Shown: positions 35,145 to 48,420, counted from the stretch's first letter. The stretch is DNA of 64,000 nt from Tragulus kanchil (GCA_022376925.1 JAIOJX010000001.1:34566170-34630169), one strand, 5' to 3'. Notes: generated from the sequence alone by a model not told the origin. Translations and numbers: made by a program.

Positions 35145-35585
35145 CCTTCCTCCCTTCCTCCTCTCCCTTTTACACCCCTGTCCCAGCTCCTGAGTCAGAG
35201 GCAACTTTTCCCACCATGAATCTAAGACTTAGGCATCTGTAGCATGATAGTATCTTCTGCCATATTTTACACTTAGAGACCAATGCCTGGTGACCTGATG
35301 ACACCCTCCCCAACTCCCATTCCTCCCTCACCCTCTTCCATTTGTTGTACTTGTCTGCATCTTTGAGATTAAAACTGTGTTTGTAACACTGGACATTAGG
35401 TGCTGATTACCTCTATCTTCTAAATGATCTCAGAGGACAATGTATCCTTTTTGTAAGGAAAAGGAAAAGGAATTAGTTACTTTTCTTTTAAATTCGGGTT
35501 ATGAAATAGCATATGCAGAAGTATCCTAGTTTCCTTAAAAACACATAGTGATGAAAATGAAATAAAATAGCACTTATATAAATGC
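35145..35585. other. Unassigned intergenic DNA
   Basis: No gene or repeat recognised. Confidence 0.4.
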
Positions 35586-35589
35586 TGAT

Positions 35590-35795
35590 ATATATCAAGC
35601 ATTGTTGTATAGGTGTATTTATAATTGCATTTTATCCTCCCCCAAATTCTATGAGGTAGGTGCTAATATTATCCCCCATTTTACAAACATAAGAATTGCG
35701 GGACAGCAAGGCTATGCAACAGATAAGAAGTGGTAGAGCAGGAATATAAACCTATACATCTTAGTTCCTAAGTCCATGCTCTTACCCTCTACTTA
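35590..35795 (-). mobile_element. MIR SINE, antisense
   Basis: 'ctatgaggtaggtgctaata', 'ccccattttacaaacataag' and 'agtggtagagcaggaat' are antisense MIR. Confidence 0.75.
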
Positions 35796-35828
35796 GTTTC
35801 ATTTATGAACAAGTCCCAGACTTCCCTG

Positions 35829-36143
35829 GGAATTCCTGGTGGTTCAGTGGTTGAGAGTCTGCTCCCTGTGCCAGGGACACAGGTTCAATCTCTGATCCAG
35901 GAAGGTCTCACATGCCACGGGGCAATTAAGCCCATGTGCCACAACTACTGAGTCTGCATACCACAACTACTGAAGCTCGTGTGCCTGGAGCCTGTGCTCT
36001 GCCCCAGGAGAAGTCACCTTAGTAAGAAGCCCATGTACTACAAGGAAGCGTAGCCACTGCTCACTGCAACTAAAGAAAGCCCACGTGCAGCAATGAAGAC
36101 CCAATGCAGCCGAAAGATAATAAATAAATATAATTTTTTTAAA
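35829..36143 (+). mobile_element. CHR-type SINE, full length
   Basis: Head 'ggaattcctggtggttcagt', then the internal CHR phrases 'ccacaactactgagtctgca' and 'gcaatgaagacccaatgcag', and an AATAAATAAAT tail. Confidence 0.88.
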
Positions 36144-36314
36144 GTCTCAAGCCTGTTTCTCTTTCTTTCTTTTATCCATCTTTTTGTTTGAACCTTTTCC
36201 ATGCCAGGCACTGCTTGCCCATTCCACATCTGAATCTCAGTGCCATATTTTGGAGTTCTGATTTCCAGAACATAGTACTTCCCACTTTATAAAAATATAA
36301 GAAATATACTTTTC

Positions 36315-36540
36315 ATTCAATCATAATTTACTGAGCATCTACTATGTTCCAGGCAAGTCCCTGGAGATATAAAAGACAATAAACAGATACAGCCTTCATA
36401 TTGTTATGCAGCACATGGTGCAGTGGGAGGAAACCAGGAGAGTGTGATAAGTACTGAACGGGAGACTGGAGCACCGAATAAGAGGACTTAACCCAGTGGC
36501 CAGTGAAGTCTTCCAGGAAGAAGCAATGTCTCAGAGGTCA
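36315..36540 (-). mobile_element. L2 LINE 3' end, antisense
   Basis: 'tttactgagcatctactatg' and 'ttccaggcaagtccctgg' are the antisense L2 3' terminus. Confidence 0.6.
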
Positions 36541-36604
36541 ATTTCTGCTATGACAATGTGAGGAGCTCTGTGGATCTGCTTTCCTATGAAACTAGTGAAA
36601 CTCA

Positions 36605-36631
36605 TAAAAAAAAAAAAAAAAAAAAAAAACA
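36605..36631. repeat. Poly(A) run
   Basis: About 23 A in a row with no recognised element in front of it. Confidence 0.8.
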
Positions 36632-36782
36632 AGCAAAACAGTTTAAAAATTCTAGAAAGGTTTTAAGGGCATATCTTAAGTGGAAAACCATCTAGTAGAA
36701 AATCTATAAACGCTTCACAAGAAATACAAGTCTGTGGTATTTGAACCTAGACCTCACCCTTCTTCCTCACTCCCACATCAAG

Positions 36783-38981
36783 GAAGCAAAATTGCATGCC
36801 TAACTATCAACCAAGAGCACAGGACATCCTCTTCCTGCAGCTCACAGCCATGGGAATTTCCCTCTGGAAAGAGGAGGATATCAGTACTTCTTATTCTGCC
36901 CCAGCTACTGAGATTGTGAGGATAAGCTGCAGGTGAGTGCAGCTGAGAGGTGGCCACTCTTTCCTTCCAACCAGCCTTCCCTGATAGAATGGAAGCTGTC
37001 CTGTGAGTGGGGTGCCACTGAGAGTACTGGGGCCCTGATCACTCTTGGTTTGGCTGTAAGGTGTGGTTCGACCCTATGAGAAGCAAGCTGAAAGAACCTC
37101 AGGCTGTTTCCTTTCTACCCACACTGAGACATCAGATCCTAAAGCGGAAATGTCATTCAAAGTTAAGAGTGCCATTGTCTCCACCCCTAGACCCAGAGCC
37201 CTGGCTCAGAGACTGTGCCTGGGGAAAGAGGAAAGTCACAAATCATATAGATGCTAGAAACTTCCCAGTAGAACTTATTTATTTGAAACAGAGCATGGAG
37301 ACATTCAAGCCAAATGTGCTCTACAAACAGTAGTGGTTGTGGTGGAGGCAACTGGGAAGTGATTCATGGGTTTGGTTTTAAAAAGCCAGGTAAGAAGATA
37401 GCTGTGGGGAGTTCTCCTTCCTTGTTTGGAACAAATACAAAACACTGACCTTTGGAACTATTTCTACAAGGTAGTTCAAATTGTATTAATTTAGGCTACA
37501 GAACAATTGATGCCCAAGAGCATTATTAAAAATAGTAGATTAATCAACTGGCAATAATAGAACCTAATAATTGGATATAGTCAGCACTTCACAAGTGCTT
37601 CTCAATCCCTCACCTCACTCTCATTCATTTGGGACAGGATAACAAGAGAATTCAGATTGGATTTTGTTCTTCCTCTAGGTCAGTTAGGCTCTCATAAATC
37701 TCATAGATTAGGCTCTGATAAAAATAGTTCCTCTTGAGGGAAGGCCTTATTTAAGAATAGAATGCTCAGGATGCATTTTAAAATGCCTACTTTTGCCCTT
37801 CCTCTTCCAGAAGCAAAGGAGGTGTTCTCTGATATTCACTGTGAGAACTTCATAGGTTTCTGAAAGTAAACTCATGGGCCTAGCCCCCCCCGAAGCAAAA
37901 TTGCATGCCTAACTATCAACCAAGAGCACAGGACATCCTCTTCCTGCACAGCCATGGGAATTTCCCTCTGGAAAGAGGAGGATATCAGTACTTCTTATTC
38001 TGCCCCAGCTACTGAGATTGTGAGGATAAGCTGCAGGTGAGTGCAGCTGAGAGGTGGCCACTCTTTCCTTCCAACCAGCCTTCCCTGATAGAATGGAAGC
38101 TGTCCTGTGAGTGGGGTGCCACTGAGAGTACTGGGGCCCTGATCACTCTTGGTTTGGCTGTAAGGTGTGGTTCGACCCTATGAGAAGCAAGCTGAAAGAA
38201 CCTCAGGCTGTTTCCTTTCTACCCACACTGAGACATCAGATCCTAAAGCGGAAATGTCATTCAAAGTTAAGAGTGCCATTGTCTCCACCCCTAGACCCAG
38301 AGCCCTGGCTCAGAGACTGTGCCTGGGGAAAGAGGAAAGTCACAAATCATATAGATGCTAGAAACTTCCCAGTAGAACTTATTTATTTGAAACAGAGCAT
38401 GGAGACATTCAAGCCAAATGTGCTCTACAAACAGTAGTGGTTGTGGTGGAGGCAACTGGGAAGTGATTCATGGGTTTGGTTTTAAAAAGCCAGGTAAGAA
38501 GATAGCTGTGGGGAGTTCTCCTTCCTTGTTTGGAACAAATACAAAACACTGACCTTTGGAACTATTTCTACAAGGTAGTTCAAATTGTATTAATTTAGGC
38601 TACAGAACAATTGATGCCCAAGAGCATTATTAAAAATAGTAGATTAATCAACTGGCAATAATAGAACCTAATAATTGGATATAGTCAGCACTTCACAAGT
38701 GCTTCTCAATCCCTCACCTCACTCTCATTCATTTGGGACAGGATAACAAGAGAATTCAGATTGGATTTTGTTCTTCCTCTAGGTCAGTTAGGCTCTCATA
38801 AATCTCATAGATTAGGCTCTGATAAAAATAGTTCCTCTTGAGGGAAGGCCTTATTTAAGAATAGAATGCTCAGGATGCATTTTAAAATGCCTACTTTTTC
38901 CCTTCCTCTTCCAGAAGCAAAGGAGGTTTTCTCTGATATTCACTGTGAGAACTTCATAGGTTTCTGAAAAGTAAAACTCAT
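36783..38981. repeat. Tandem near-identical 1.1-kb block, pair 8
   Basis: Copy 1 is 36783-37875 and copy 2 is 37892-38981, joined by 16 bp including a C8 run (37884-37891). Copy 2 lacks 5 bp near its start (36839 versus 37948). Copy 1 has several one-base changes near its end. The content carries no repeat that I recognise, and its 90-codon frame (37061-37333, 38165-38437) matches no known family. Probably an assembly duplicate. Confidence 0.95.
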
Positions 38982-40232
38982 AAAAGTGTAGGAGCACTCC
39001 CTCAAGACTGGACTCTCTGGAGTTCTAAATCTCAGACATGTCCACATTGAACTTTCAGCGATTTTTAAATTATAGTTTAGGTTTCCTATACCAGTACTGG
39101 TTCCTGGGGAGATTTTATGCTAGCAAATTGTGATTCTCTGTATCTGCCTGTCTGTCAATCCTTTTTGGGGGGCAGCAATTTGCTTTGTGACTTCAATTTT
39201 TTAATGGATCTAAAAAGAGTTGTTCTATTTCAGTTTATTCAGCTTTTTACTTATCATTACAGTGGAGTGACTACTTCTAAGTTCTTTCCATGTCAGACCA
39301 AAAACTGGAAGCAAGAGGGAAGTTAATGTTAAAAGAATTAATACATAAGAAATATATAATAATGATAAATATATATGCCCCTAACAACAGAACACTAAAA
39401 TATATGAAGCAAAAACTGAGAAAAAAGAAGGGAGAAATGAATAATTCAATAGAAATAACTTGGAGACTTTAATACCCCACTTTTAATAATAAATAGACCA
39501 ACTGGGCAGACGATCAACCAGGAAATAGAAGATGCGAGAACATTATGCACCAACTAGACCTAACAGACATAGAGAATACACCACCGAAGAGCAGCAGAAT
39601 ACACATTCTTCTCAAGTGTACTTGGAACATTTTTATGGTAGACCATGTGATAGGTCATAAAGCAAGCCTTAATAAATGGAAGGGTCAGAAGTTATATAAC
39701 ATATGTTCTCTGACCACAGTGCAATAAAACTTCATATAAACAACAGAAAAAAATTTGGAAATTCACAAATATCTAGAAATTAAGCAGAATACTCCTAAAC
39801 AGCCAATGCATCAAAGAACAAATCAAAATGGATAGCAGAAAATACTTTAAAATTAAAGAAAAATGAATCATAGCATACAGCGTAACAGAACTTACAGGAG
39901 GGACTTTGGTATGTAGAAACACAATGTACTCAAAATGACGGGATGGAGCTCAACTTATTTGTAAAGGGGAATATATAGCTGTACATGCCTGTGTTAAAAA
40001 AAGAAGAAAGATCTCAAATCAACATCCTAACCTTCCACCTTATGATGCTAGGAAAGAAGAGCAAACTAAGCATAAAGCAAGCAGAAGGAATGAAATAATA
40101 ATAATTAGTGCAGAAATTAATGTAATAGAATATAGAAGGAGGATAGAGGAAACTAGTGAAACAAAATCAGTTTCTTTGAAAACATCAACAATGTTGACAA
40201 ATCTTCAGCTAGATTGAGTAGAGACAGACAGA

Positions 40233-42419
40233 GATGTGTGTCAAGTTACTAGAATCAGAATGAAAGAGGGGGGCAATATTATTGACCTTATAGACATGAA
40301 ACTGGATTACAAATGAATAATATGAAATATTGCATGCCATTATATTAGATAACAAAAGAAATGGACAAATTCCTAGAAAAACACAAACTATCAAAACTAT
40401 CTCAAGAAGAAATAAAAACTAAAACAGACATACAACAAATGAAGAGACTGAATTAGTAATAATTTTTTTAAAACTACCCACGGAGAAAATTCAGTCCACA
40501 TGGCTTCACTACTGAATTCTATCAAACATTTAAGGAAGAATCCTTCACGAATTTGTTAAAAAAAAAAAAAAACACAGAAAAGGAAACATTTCTTCTCTTA
40601 TTTTATGAGACCAATATTACCCTGAGACTGAAACCAGACAGATAAGACAAGAAAAAACTACAAATCCGTATTGCTTATGAATATGGATGCAAAAGTCCCC
40701 CAACAAGATATTAGGAAAACAAGTCTAGAAAGAGATAAAAACAATTATACAGGGCTTCCCTGGTGGTCCAGTGGGTAAGGACACCACCTTGCAGTGCAAG
40801 GGCGCTGGTTCGATCCCTGGCCTGGGAAGATCCCACGGCTGGACTGATGTGTCCAATTACCAAGCCGGAGCTCTGGAGTGCATGCGCCCAGAGCCGGTGC
40901 TCTGTGACAACAGAGACCACCGCGATGGGAGGCCCACACGGGCCAAAGAAAAAAAAGATGGATGAAAATGGACAAATGAAAGACCGATAGAAGTGGCCCG
41001 CCTGCTCCCCTCCCTTCCCACCCCACCCCCACCAAAATAAATAAATAAATAAATCTTTAAAAAAAAAAAAATTATACATCATGACCAAATGGTATTTATC
41101 CAAGAATGCAAGCTTGATTTAACATCCTCAAACCAGGAATTCCCTCAGCATAATAAAAGTTATTACAAAAAACCCTCCGCAAACATTATATTTTATGTTA
41201 TAACAATGAATGTTTTTTGCTAATATCAGGAATAAGACAGAGATGTGTCTTCTCACCGTTTCTATTCAACATTATACCGGAGGTTCTAGGCAGGACAATT
41301 AAGCAAGAACATAATAAAGCACAGATTATTACAAAATCCAGATGTGTGTCAAGTTACTAGAATCAGAATGAAAGAGGGGGGCAATATTATTGACCTTATA
41401 GACATGAAACTGGATTACAAATGAATAATATGAAATATTGCATGCCATTATATTAGATAACAAAAGAAATGGACAAATTCCTAGAAAAACACAAACTATC
41501 AAAACTATCTCAAGAAGAAATAAAAACTAAAACAGACATACAACAAATGAAGAGACTGAATTAGTAATAATTTTTTTAAAACTACCCACGGAGAAAATTC
41601 AGTCCACATGGCTTCACTACTGAATTCTATCAAACATTTAAGGAAGAATCCTTCACGAATTTGTTAAAAAAAAAAAAAAACACAGAAAAGGAAACATTTC
41701 TTCTCTTATTTTATGAGACCAATATTACCCTGAGACTGAAACCAGACAGATAAGACAAGAAAAAACTACAAATCCGTATTGCTTATGAATATGGATGCAA
41801 AAGTCCCCCAACAAGATATTAGGAAAACAAGTCTAGAAAGAGATAAAAACAATTATACAGGGCTTCCCTGGTGGTCCAGTGGGTAAGGACACCACCTTGC
41901 AGTGCAAGGGCGCTGGTTCGATCCCTGGCCTGGGAAGATCCCACGGCTGGACTGATGTGTCCAATTACCAAGCCGGAGCTCTGGAGTGCATGCGCCCAGA
42001 GCCGGTGCTCTGTGACAACAGAGACCACCGCGATGGGAGGCCCACACGGGCCAAAGAAAAAAAAGATGGATGAAAATGGACAAATGAAAGACCGATAGAA
42101 GTGGCCCGCCTGCTCCCCTCCCTTCCCACCCCACCCCCACCAAAATAAATAAATAAATAAATCTTTAAAAAAAAAAAAATTATACATCATGACCAAATGG
42201 TATTTATCCAAGAATGCAAGCTTGATTTAACATCCTCAAACCAGGAATTCCCTCAGCATAATAAAAGTTATTACAAAAAACCCTCCGCAAACATTATATT
42301 TTATGTTATAACAATGAATGTTTTTTGCTAATATCAGGAATAAGACAGAGATGTGTCTTCTCACCGTTTCTATTCAACATTATACCGGAGGTTCTAGGCA
42401 GGACAATTAAGCAAGAACA
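40233..42419. repeat. Tandem near-identical 1.08-kb block, pair 9
   Basis: Copy 1 is 40233-41311 and copy 2 is 41341-42419, offset 1108, with 29 bp of odd sequence between (41312-41340). The copies look identical, including the SINE. Only the flank of copy 2 (42420 on) reads on as normal L1. Probably an assembly duplicate. Confidence 0.95.
40752..41069 (+). mobile_element. tRNA-headed SINE, long form
   Basis: Long-form copy inside L1, with about 16 bp missing after 'agatcccac'. Target-site duplication aattataca at 40743-40751 and 41070-41078. The tandem copy of the element is at 41860-42177. Confidence 0.9.
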
Positions 42420-43449
42420 ATAAATAAAAAGCATCCAGATTGAAAAATAAATAGATCAATATTTACAGATGACATAATCTTATACAGAGAAAGGCTTATG
42501 GAATCCACTGATAAACTAACAGACAGCTTCAACAAAGTTGCAAGATATAAGGTCAATATATAAAATTAAACCATATTTCCACATACATTCAATGAACAAT
42601 CTGAATAAGAAAATTAAAGAAACAATTCTACTTATTATCAAAAAGAACAAGATATTTAGAAATAAATTTAGTAAGGGAAGTACAAAATCAATACTTTGAA
42701 AACTGCAAACCATTACTGAAATTAAAGAAGAAAATTAAATGATGCCATGAAGAAATTAAAGAAGATGCAATTAAATGGGGAAAAAATCTCATGTTCATGA
42801 ATTGAAAATTTTAATATTGCTAAAATGGTAATGCTTCCCAAATTGATCTACAGATTCAATGCAACTCCTTTCATAATCCCAGCTGATTTTTTTTGTAGAC
42901 ATTGACAATTGATTCTAAAATTCATATGCATTGCAAGGGACCGTAAATAGCCAAAACAGCCTTGGAAAAAAGTAAAGTAGGACTCATGTTTTCTGATTTC
43001 AAAATTGCTTCAAATCAATGGTAATCAAGACAGTGTGGTCCTGGCACATGATAGACAAATAGATTGATAGGATTGAATTGAGGGTCCAGAAATAAAATTA
43101 TGTGTCAGCTGAGTTTTGACAAGGATGCCAAGACCATTGAATGAAAATAAAAATAATCCTTTCACAAATAGTCCTGGACCAACTAGATAGTCACTTTGAA
43201 ACTGATGAAATGAGATGCTTTTCTCATATCATATACAAAAAAATTAACTGGAAATAGATCAGAGATCCAAATGCAAGAGCTAATTTGATACAACGTTTAG
43301 GGGAAAAAAACATAGGGGTAAATCTTCATGACCTTGGATATGGCAAAGGATTTCTAGACACGACACCAAAAGAATGAACAGAAAAAGAAAAACAATATAT
43401 TAAACTTCATCAAAACTAAAATTGGAGGAATATCAAGATATACCATCAG

Positions 43450-43759
43450 AACTTCCCTGGTGGCATCGTGGATAAGAATCTGTCTGCCAATCAGGGGACA
43501 TGGGTTTGATTCCTCCTCTGGGAAGATTCCATATATCACAGAGCAACTAGGCCCGGGGCCACAGCTATTGAGCCTGCTTCCTGCAACTACTGAAGCTTGT
43601 GCACCTAGAGCCTGTGCTCCATGAGAAGCCACCACAATGAGAAGCCTGTGCACTGCAACAGAGAGCGGCCCCCGCTCGCTGCAACCAGAGAAAGCCCATG
43701 CAAAGCAACAAAGACTCAGCGCAGCCATAAATAAGTGAAATAAATGATTTTCTAAAAAG
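43450..43759 (+). mobile_element. CHR-type SINE, full length
   Basis: Head 'acttccctggtggcatcgtg', internal 'gagcggcccccgctcgctgc', short AT-rich tail. Inserted in L1, flanked by ataccatc at 43440-43447 and 43761-43768. Confidence 0.88.
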
Positions 43760-43768
43760 CATACCATC

Positions 43769-44063
43769 GGGCTTCCCTGGTGGTGCAGTGGGTAGGGACA
43801 CCGCCTTGCAGTGCAGGGGGGCGCTGGTTCGATCCCTGGCCTGGGAAGATCCCACGTGCCACAGAGCGTTAGGACCGATGTGTCCAATTACCGAGCTGGA
43901 GCTCTGGGGCGCATGTGCCCAGAGTCAGTGCTCTGCGACAACAGAGGCCATTGCAATGGGAGGCCCACACCGGCCAAAGAACAAAGATGGATGAAAACAG
44001 GTAAATGAAAGACCAATAAAAAGTGGCCTGCCCGCCCCCTCCCTCCCCCCACCCTCAAAAAAC
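43769..44063 (+). mobile_element. tRNA-headed SINE, long form
   Basis: Lies immediately behind the CHR SINE. It has the C-rich 3' domain but only a short A-tail. Flanked by ataccatc at 43761-43768 and 44065-44072, so the same target is used again. Confidence 0.88.
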
Positions 44064-45184
44064 CATACCATCAGGAAAGTTAAAAGATAATCCACCAAAT
44101 GGGAGAGAATACATACAAATCATGTATCTAAGTCACTTGTATTTAGAGTATATAGAAACTCTTATAACTCAGTAATAAAAAGGCACTATCCCAATTAAAA
44201 TGGACCAAGTATCTGAATAGACATTTCTGCCAGTAATATAGACTAGTGGCCAATAAGCTCATGAAGAGATGCTCAATATTATTAACCATCAGAGAAAGGG
44301 AAATCCAAATCACAATTAGATATCACTTCACCTCTGCTGCAATAACTACAGTCAAAATGTCAGAAAATAAAGTGTTGTCAAGGATATGGGGAAATTGGAA
44401 CCCTTACACATTGCTGGTGAGAAGGTATAATGGTCAGCCAGTTTAGAAAACAGTTCCTAAAACAATTAAGCATGGAGTTATTGTATAACACAATTCTATT
44501 CCTAGATATCTACCTGAGACAAATAAGAACATTATGCCCTCATAAAACTTGCATGCAAATGTACATAGCAATCTCATCCATAACAAGCAAAAGATGAAAA
44601 CAGCTCAGAAAGCAATGTATAAATGGATAAACAAAATGTGTCATATTCTTTCAATACAATATTGTTCCGCCATAAAAAGAAATGAATACATGGTACACAA
44701 TGAACTAATCTTGAAAACTCATGCGAAGGGAAAGAAGCCAATAACCAAAGACAACGTTTTATGAGTCCATTCTTATGAAAGATATAGAGACAAAAGGAAA
44801 GGAAATCTATAGAGACAAAAAGTAGATTAATGTTTACTTAGGGCTGAAGAGATAGAGGCATGGGGGGCGGGCATAGCTAAGGTATGGTATTTCTATTTGA
44901 TGTGAAAATGTATACAAAAAACTATTGAATTGTACATTTAAGGTGGGTGAGTTGTATGGTATGTGAATATGTCTCAATAAAACTGTTTTTAAAAAAGTAA
45001 TGTCTATTCTGGGATAAATGAATAGGAGTTACCCAGGTTAAGTATGTTAGGAATGGCTGAGAGAATGTTTCAGCCAGGGAAAACTGTGGGAACCAAGACC
45101 AGGACTCAAAAAGGCATGGAGCTTAAAGGAAATGATGGGAATCTATTTAGCAGTGCTGCTGTTAGTATTTATTAAATACCGATT

Positions 45185-45330
45185 GTTGCAGAAGAGCGAT
45201 TAGGAGTGAGGGCTTTGACCTCAGACAGGCACTCCATTTAATAGGTGGGTGACCTTGGATGAGACACATAATCTCTCTAAGCCTTGCTTCCTTTTCTATT
45301 AAATAGCAGGTTAATGGCACAACATCTGGA
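45185..45330 (+). mobile_element. MIR SINE
   Basis: Sense MIR: 'gtgagggctttgacctcaga', 'ggtgggtgaccttggatgag' and 'aatctctctaagccttgc'. Confidence 0.75.
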
Positions 45331-45927
45331 AAAGGACTCAGAATTCACAAAAGGGAAGAAGGACTTTGGATAAGTTCAAGAAAATATTTTGACAGTTATA
45401 ATGCAAGAATAACAGAATTATTAAGTTGGTATTTGTGGTATGTGTATGTTTAGTATATATTAATCTCCTGTCCTTCATTTTTCTTAAAATAATGCATGGT
45501 GAACATGTAGTACATATAGATCCACCTCATTCTTTCAAATAGATTTTTTACCTACAGTATATTGAAAATATTAAGAGAGTGTTTGGCAAAATATTTCAAT
45601 GAACATTTCTCAAAGTAAGATGTATAAATGACCAATAGTACATGAAAAGCTTCTCCATATTCAACTAAGTTATCTAGTAAATGATGCAGCTGTTTTTGTT
45701 AAGCTCTTGCAAAACACCGGTGTCAAAATATCAAATAATTGCTTTTGGACACCATTATGTGCAAAAGGAGCCCCCTCCCTCAAAACTTTCCCTTTAGAGG
45801 AAACAGATCAGCTTTCCTCTTAGCTTTTGGCTTTTCCTTTATAGAGGGAGTGGCAATTATGTATGGATGTATAGGATCTGGGGCCAACTTAACACTCCTG
45901 TCAGTTTCTCAGTGAAAATATTTGCAT
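45331..45927. other. Unassigned intergenic DNA
   Basis: AT-rich; nothing recognised. Confidence 0.4.
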
Positions 45928-45940
45928 AAGATTCCTCCTG

Positions 45941-46275
45941 GGCTTCCCTTGGTGGTCCAGTGGGTAAAGACACCGCCTTGCAGTGCAAGGGGCGCCGGTT
46001 CGAGCCCTGGCCTGGGAAGATCCCACGTGCCGCGGAGCGGCTGGACCCATGTGTCCAATTACAGAGCCGGAGCTCTGGGGCGCATGCGCCCAGAGCTGGT
46101 GCTCTGCAACGACAGACGCCACCGCGATGGGAGGCCCACAGGAGCCAAAGAACGAAGACAAATGAAAAATAGAGAAATGAAAAACCAATAGAAGTGGCCC
46201 ACCCACTCCCCTCCCTCCCCAACCCGACCCCCGCCCAAAGTAAATAAATAAATAAATCTTAAAAAAAAAAAAAAA
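45941..46275 (+). mobile_element. tRNA-headed SINE, long form
   Basis: Full-length, little-diverged copy. A perfect 13-bp target-site duplication (aagattcctcctg) at 45928-45940 and 46276-46288. Confidence 0.92.
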
Positions 46276-46525
46276 AAGATTCCTCCTGTCATTTGCATCT
46301 TGATAGATCCATTGTTTTTGCTCCTTTATTTCTTAAGTTTTGTGTTTCATGGTAGCTATGTCTTACTGTAACTTCATAGTTCCTCATAGATTATTTACTT
46401 TTAGTTTCTTAGTTGGTTTTTTAATTCAATTAATTAGGATTCATTTAAAATCTTACGTGTTTAAGTAAAAACTAGAAAGACTCACAAACTCCCTGTTTAC
46501 AGACTATGGTATTACAATTATCTGC

Positions 46526-46862
46526 TTTTTTAAAAAAAATTATTTATTCATTTATTTTTGGCTATTCTGGGTTTTCACTGCTGCCACAGACTCTTCTCTA
46601 GTTGCAGGGAATGGGGGCTACTCTCTAGTTGAGGTGAGCAGGCTTCTTGTTGTAGTGACTTTTCTTCTTGTGGAACTCGGGCTCTAGGACACACAGGCTT
46701 CAATAGTTGCAGCACATGGGCTCAACAGTTGCGGCTCTGAAGCGCTATAGTTGTGACTCACAGGTTTAGCTGCTCCGCGGCATGTGGGATCTTCCTGGAT
46801 CAGGGATCAAACTCGTGTCTCCTTCATTGGCAGACGAACTCTTGAGCCACCAGGGAAGCCAC
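46526..46862 (-). mobile_element. CHR-type SINE, antisense, full length
   Basis: Antisense CHR from the poly-T/A-rich tail side to 'ccaccagggaagcc'. Perfect 12-bp target-site duplication (acaattatctgc) at 46514-46525 and 46863-46874. Confidence 0.9.
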
Positions 46863-46951
46863 ACAATTATCTGCGTTACCTTGGGATTATAAATCAAAAT
46901 TGAATTTGTGATGTTAGGAAAGGCTTATTATTCACATTGAGATTTGTTGCA

Positions 46952-47217
46952 GGGCTTCCCTGGTGGTCCAATGGGTAAAGATACCGCCTTGCAGTGCAAG
47001 GGGCGCCAGTTCAATCCCTGGCCCGGGAAGATCCCACGTGCTGAGGAGCGGCTAGGCAATTTGTGTCCAATTACTGAGCTGCAGCTCTGGGAGCACATGT
47101 GCTGGGAGCTGGTGCTCTGCAACGAGAGAGGCCACTGCGATGGGAGGCCCACACAGGCCAGAGAACAAAGAAAATAAATAAATGAAAAACCAATAGAAGC
47201 GGCCCAAAAAAAGAAAA
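46952..47217 (+). mobile_element. tRNA-headed SINE, short form
   Basis: Short-form copy. Target-site duplication agatttgttgca at 46940-46951 and 47218-47229. Confidence 0.92.
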
Positions 47218-47229
47218 AGATTTGTTGCA

Positions 47230-47763
47230 CACAGAAAAGTGTTACTGGGAGAGGCCATCTGCCTTGGCTCCTGAGCATCCTTGCATGTTTGTAAGACCCT
47301 GACCACTCTTAACACAGGCAGGCCATTTTTCAGAGTTGTATTTGCAGCAACCGACTCTGATGCATGTGGTAATATCTTTCCCTTTCCCTGGACACAGCAG
47401 ACTTGCTTTTGCTTACTGTGAAAGCAGTGAATTCTCTGAACTGCGGGCATCATTCCCAGAATACAATGTGCTATATGTGCAGGCTCCACGAAGAGCTATG
47501 TCACTTCATGGGCTTTGAGGATCACGGGGAACTGATACAAAACAAAATGAAGCTGAAGCTACTGCTTTTACCATGAGTAATAATGTCCTGAGTCTTTGAC
47601 TGGTTTTCTAATGCCTTCTGGCATAGCAAAAGCAGATTAAATAGTAGCAGGTTAATGTTAACTTTGAATTTGTAAGTCAGGTAAACTCTCAGACTGTATA
47701 CTTCTTGACGGGTATTTCCAGATATCATTCCCTAAATCAATTATACTAGGACAATGTTTCCAG
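47230..47763. other. Unassigned intergenic DNA
   Basis: No gene or repeat recognised. A 145-codon minus frame (47052-47489) runs in from the SINE and is a shadow. Confidence 0.4.
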
Positions 47764-47961
47764 TCTTCCCAGGTGGCTCGGGGGTAAAGAATCCACCTGT
47801 CAGTGCAGGAGACACAGGCTTGAATCCTGGGTCAGGAAGAACCCCTGGAGAAGGGACTGGCTACTCACTCTAGTATTTTTGCCTGCAAAATTCTATGAAC
47901 AAAGGAGCCTGGTGGGCTACAGTCCATGGTGTCCTAAAAGACTTAGTGACAACAACAGCAA
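47764..47961 (+). mobile_element. Bov-tA SINE
   Basis: Sense head 'cttcccaggtggctcggggg', then 'aggagcctggtgggctacag', with a (CAA)n-like end. Confidence 0.85.
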
Positions 47962-48197
47962 CATTTCCCACTAGGATGACTTTTGCCATATCTATGTACT
48001 ACCTTTGTTATTAACATAGTGCTCTAGTTCATGCTTGTCTTCAAAGGGACTCATTTAATTTGAATACTTTTTGAAAAGGAAATTTGAGTACTTTTTTAAA
48101 AAGGAAACTTTATAACACTGCCCTAATCTAAACTATCATCATTTGCCTTAAAGAGAGTACCCATTAATACACATTCAAATAAATACCTGGATGGATG

Positions 48198-48420
48198 TGT
48201 GTGTGCTAAGTTGCTTGAATCATGTCCGATTCTTTGTGACCCCATGGACTGTAGCCCACCAGGCTCCTCTGTGGATGGGATTCCTCAGGCAAGAATACTG
48301 GAGTGGGTTGCCATTTCCTCTGCCAAGGGATCTTCCTCACCCAGAGATCAAACCCAAGTCTCTTACGTCTACTGCATTGATAAGTAAGTGCCTTACCACA
48401 GGCACCACCTAGAAAGCCCC
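48198..48420 (-). mobile_element. Bov-tA SINE, antisense
   Basis: Antisense copy from 'gtgtgtgctaagttgcttga' to 'accacctagaaagcccc'. Confidence 0.87.

Larger units (their letters stand above)
39280..44998 (+). mobile_element. Old L1 LINE, ORF2 and 3' end
   Basis: A long sense L1 remnant. 39330-39730 matches the ORF2 endonuclease-side region ('ccctaacaacagaacactaa'). 41160-41310 and 42250-42880 match the reverse-transcriptase region (for example 'cattataccggaggttctag'). The 3' end is at about 44998. Stops and indels are dense, so it is dead. It is interrupted by SINEs at 40752, 43450 and 43769, and block pair 9 inflates its length. Confidence 0.8.

Noticed and set aside
37061..37333. 90-codon frame present twice (37061, 38165) as a tandem gene family
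   Set aside because: No recognisable domain, splice context or promoter. The two copies exist only because of tandem pair 8.
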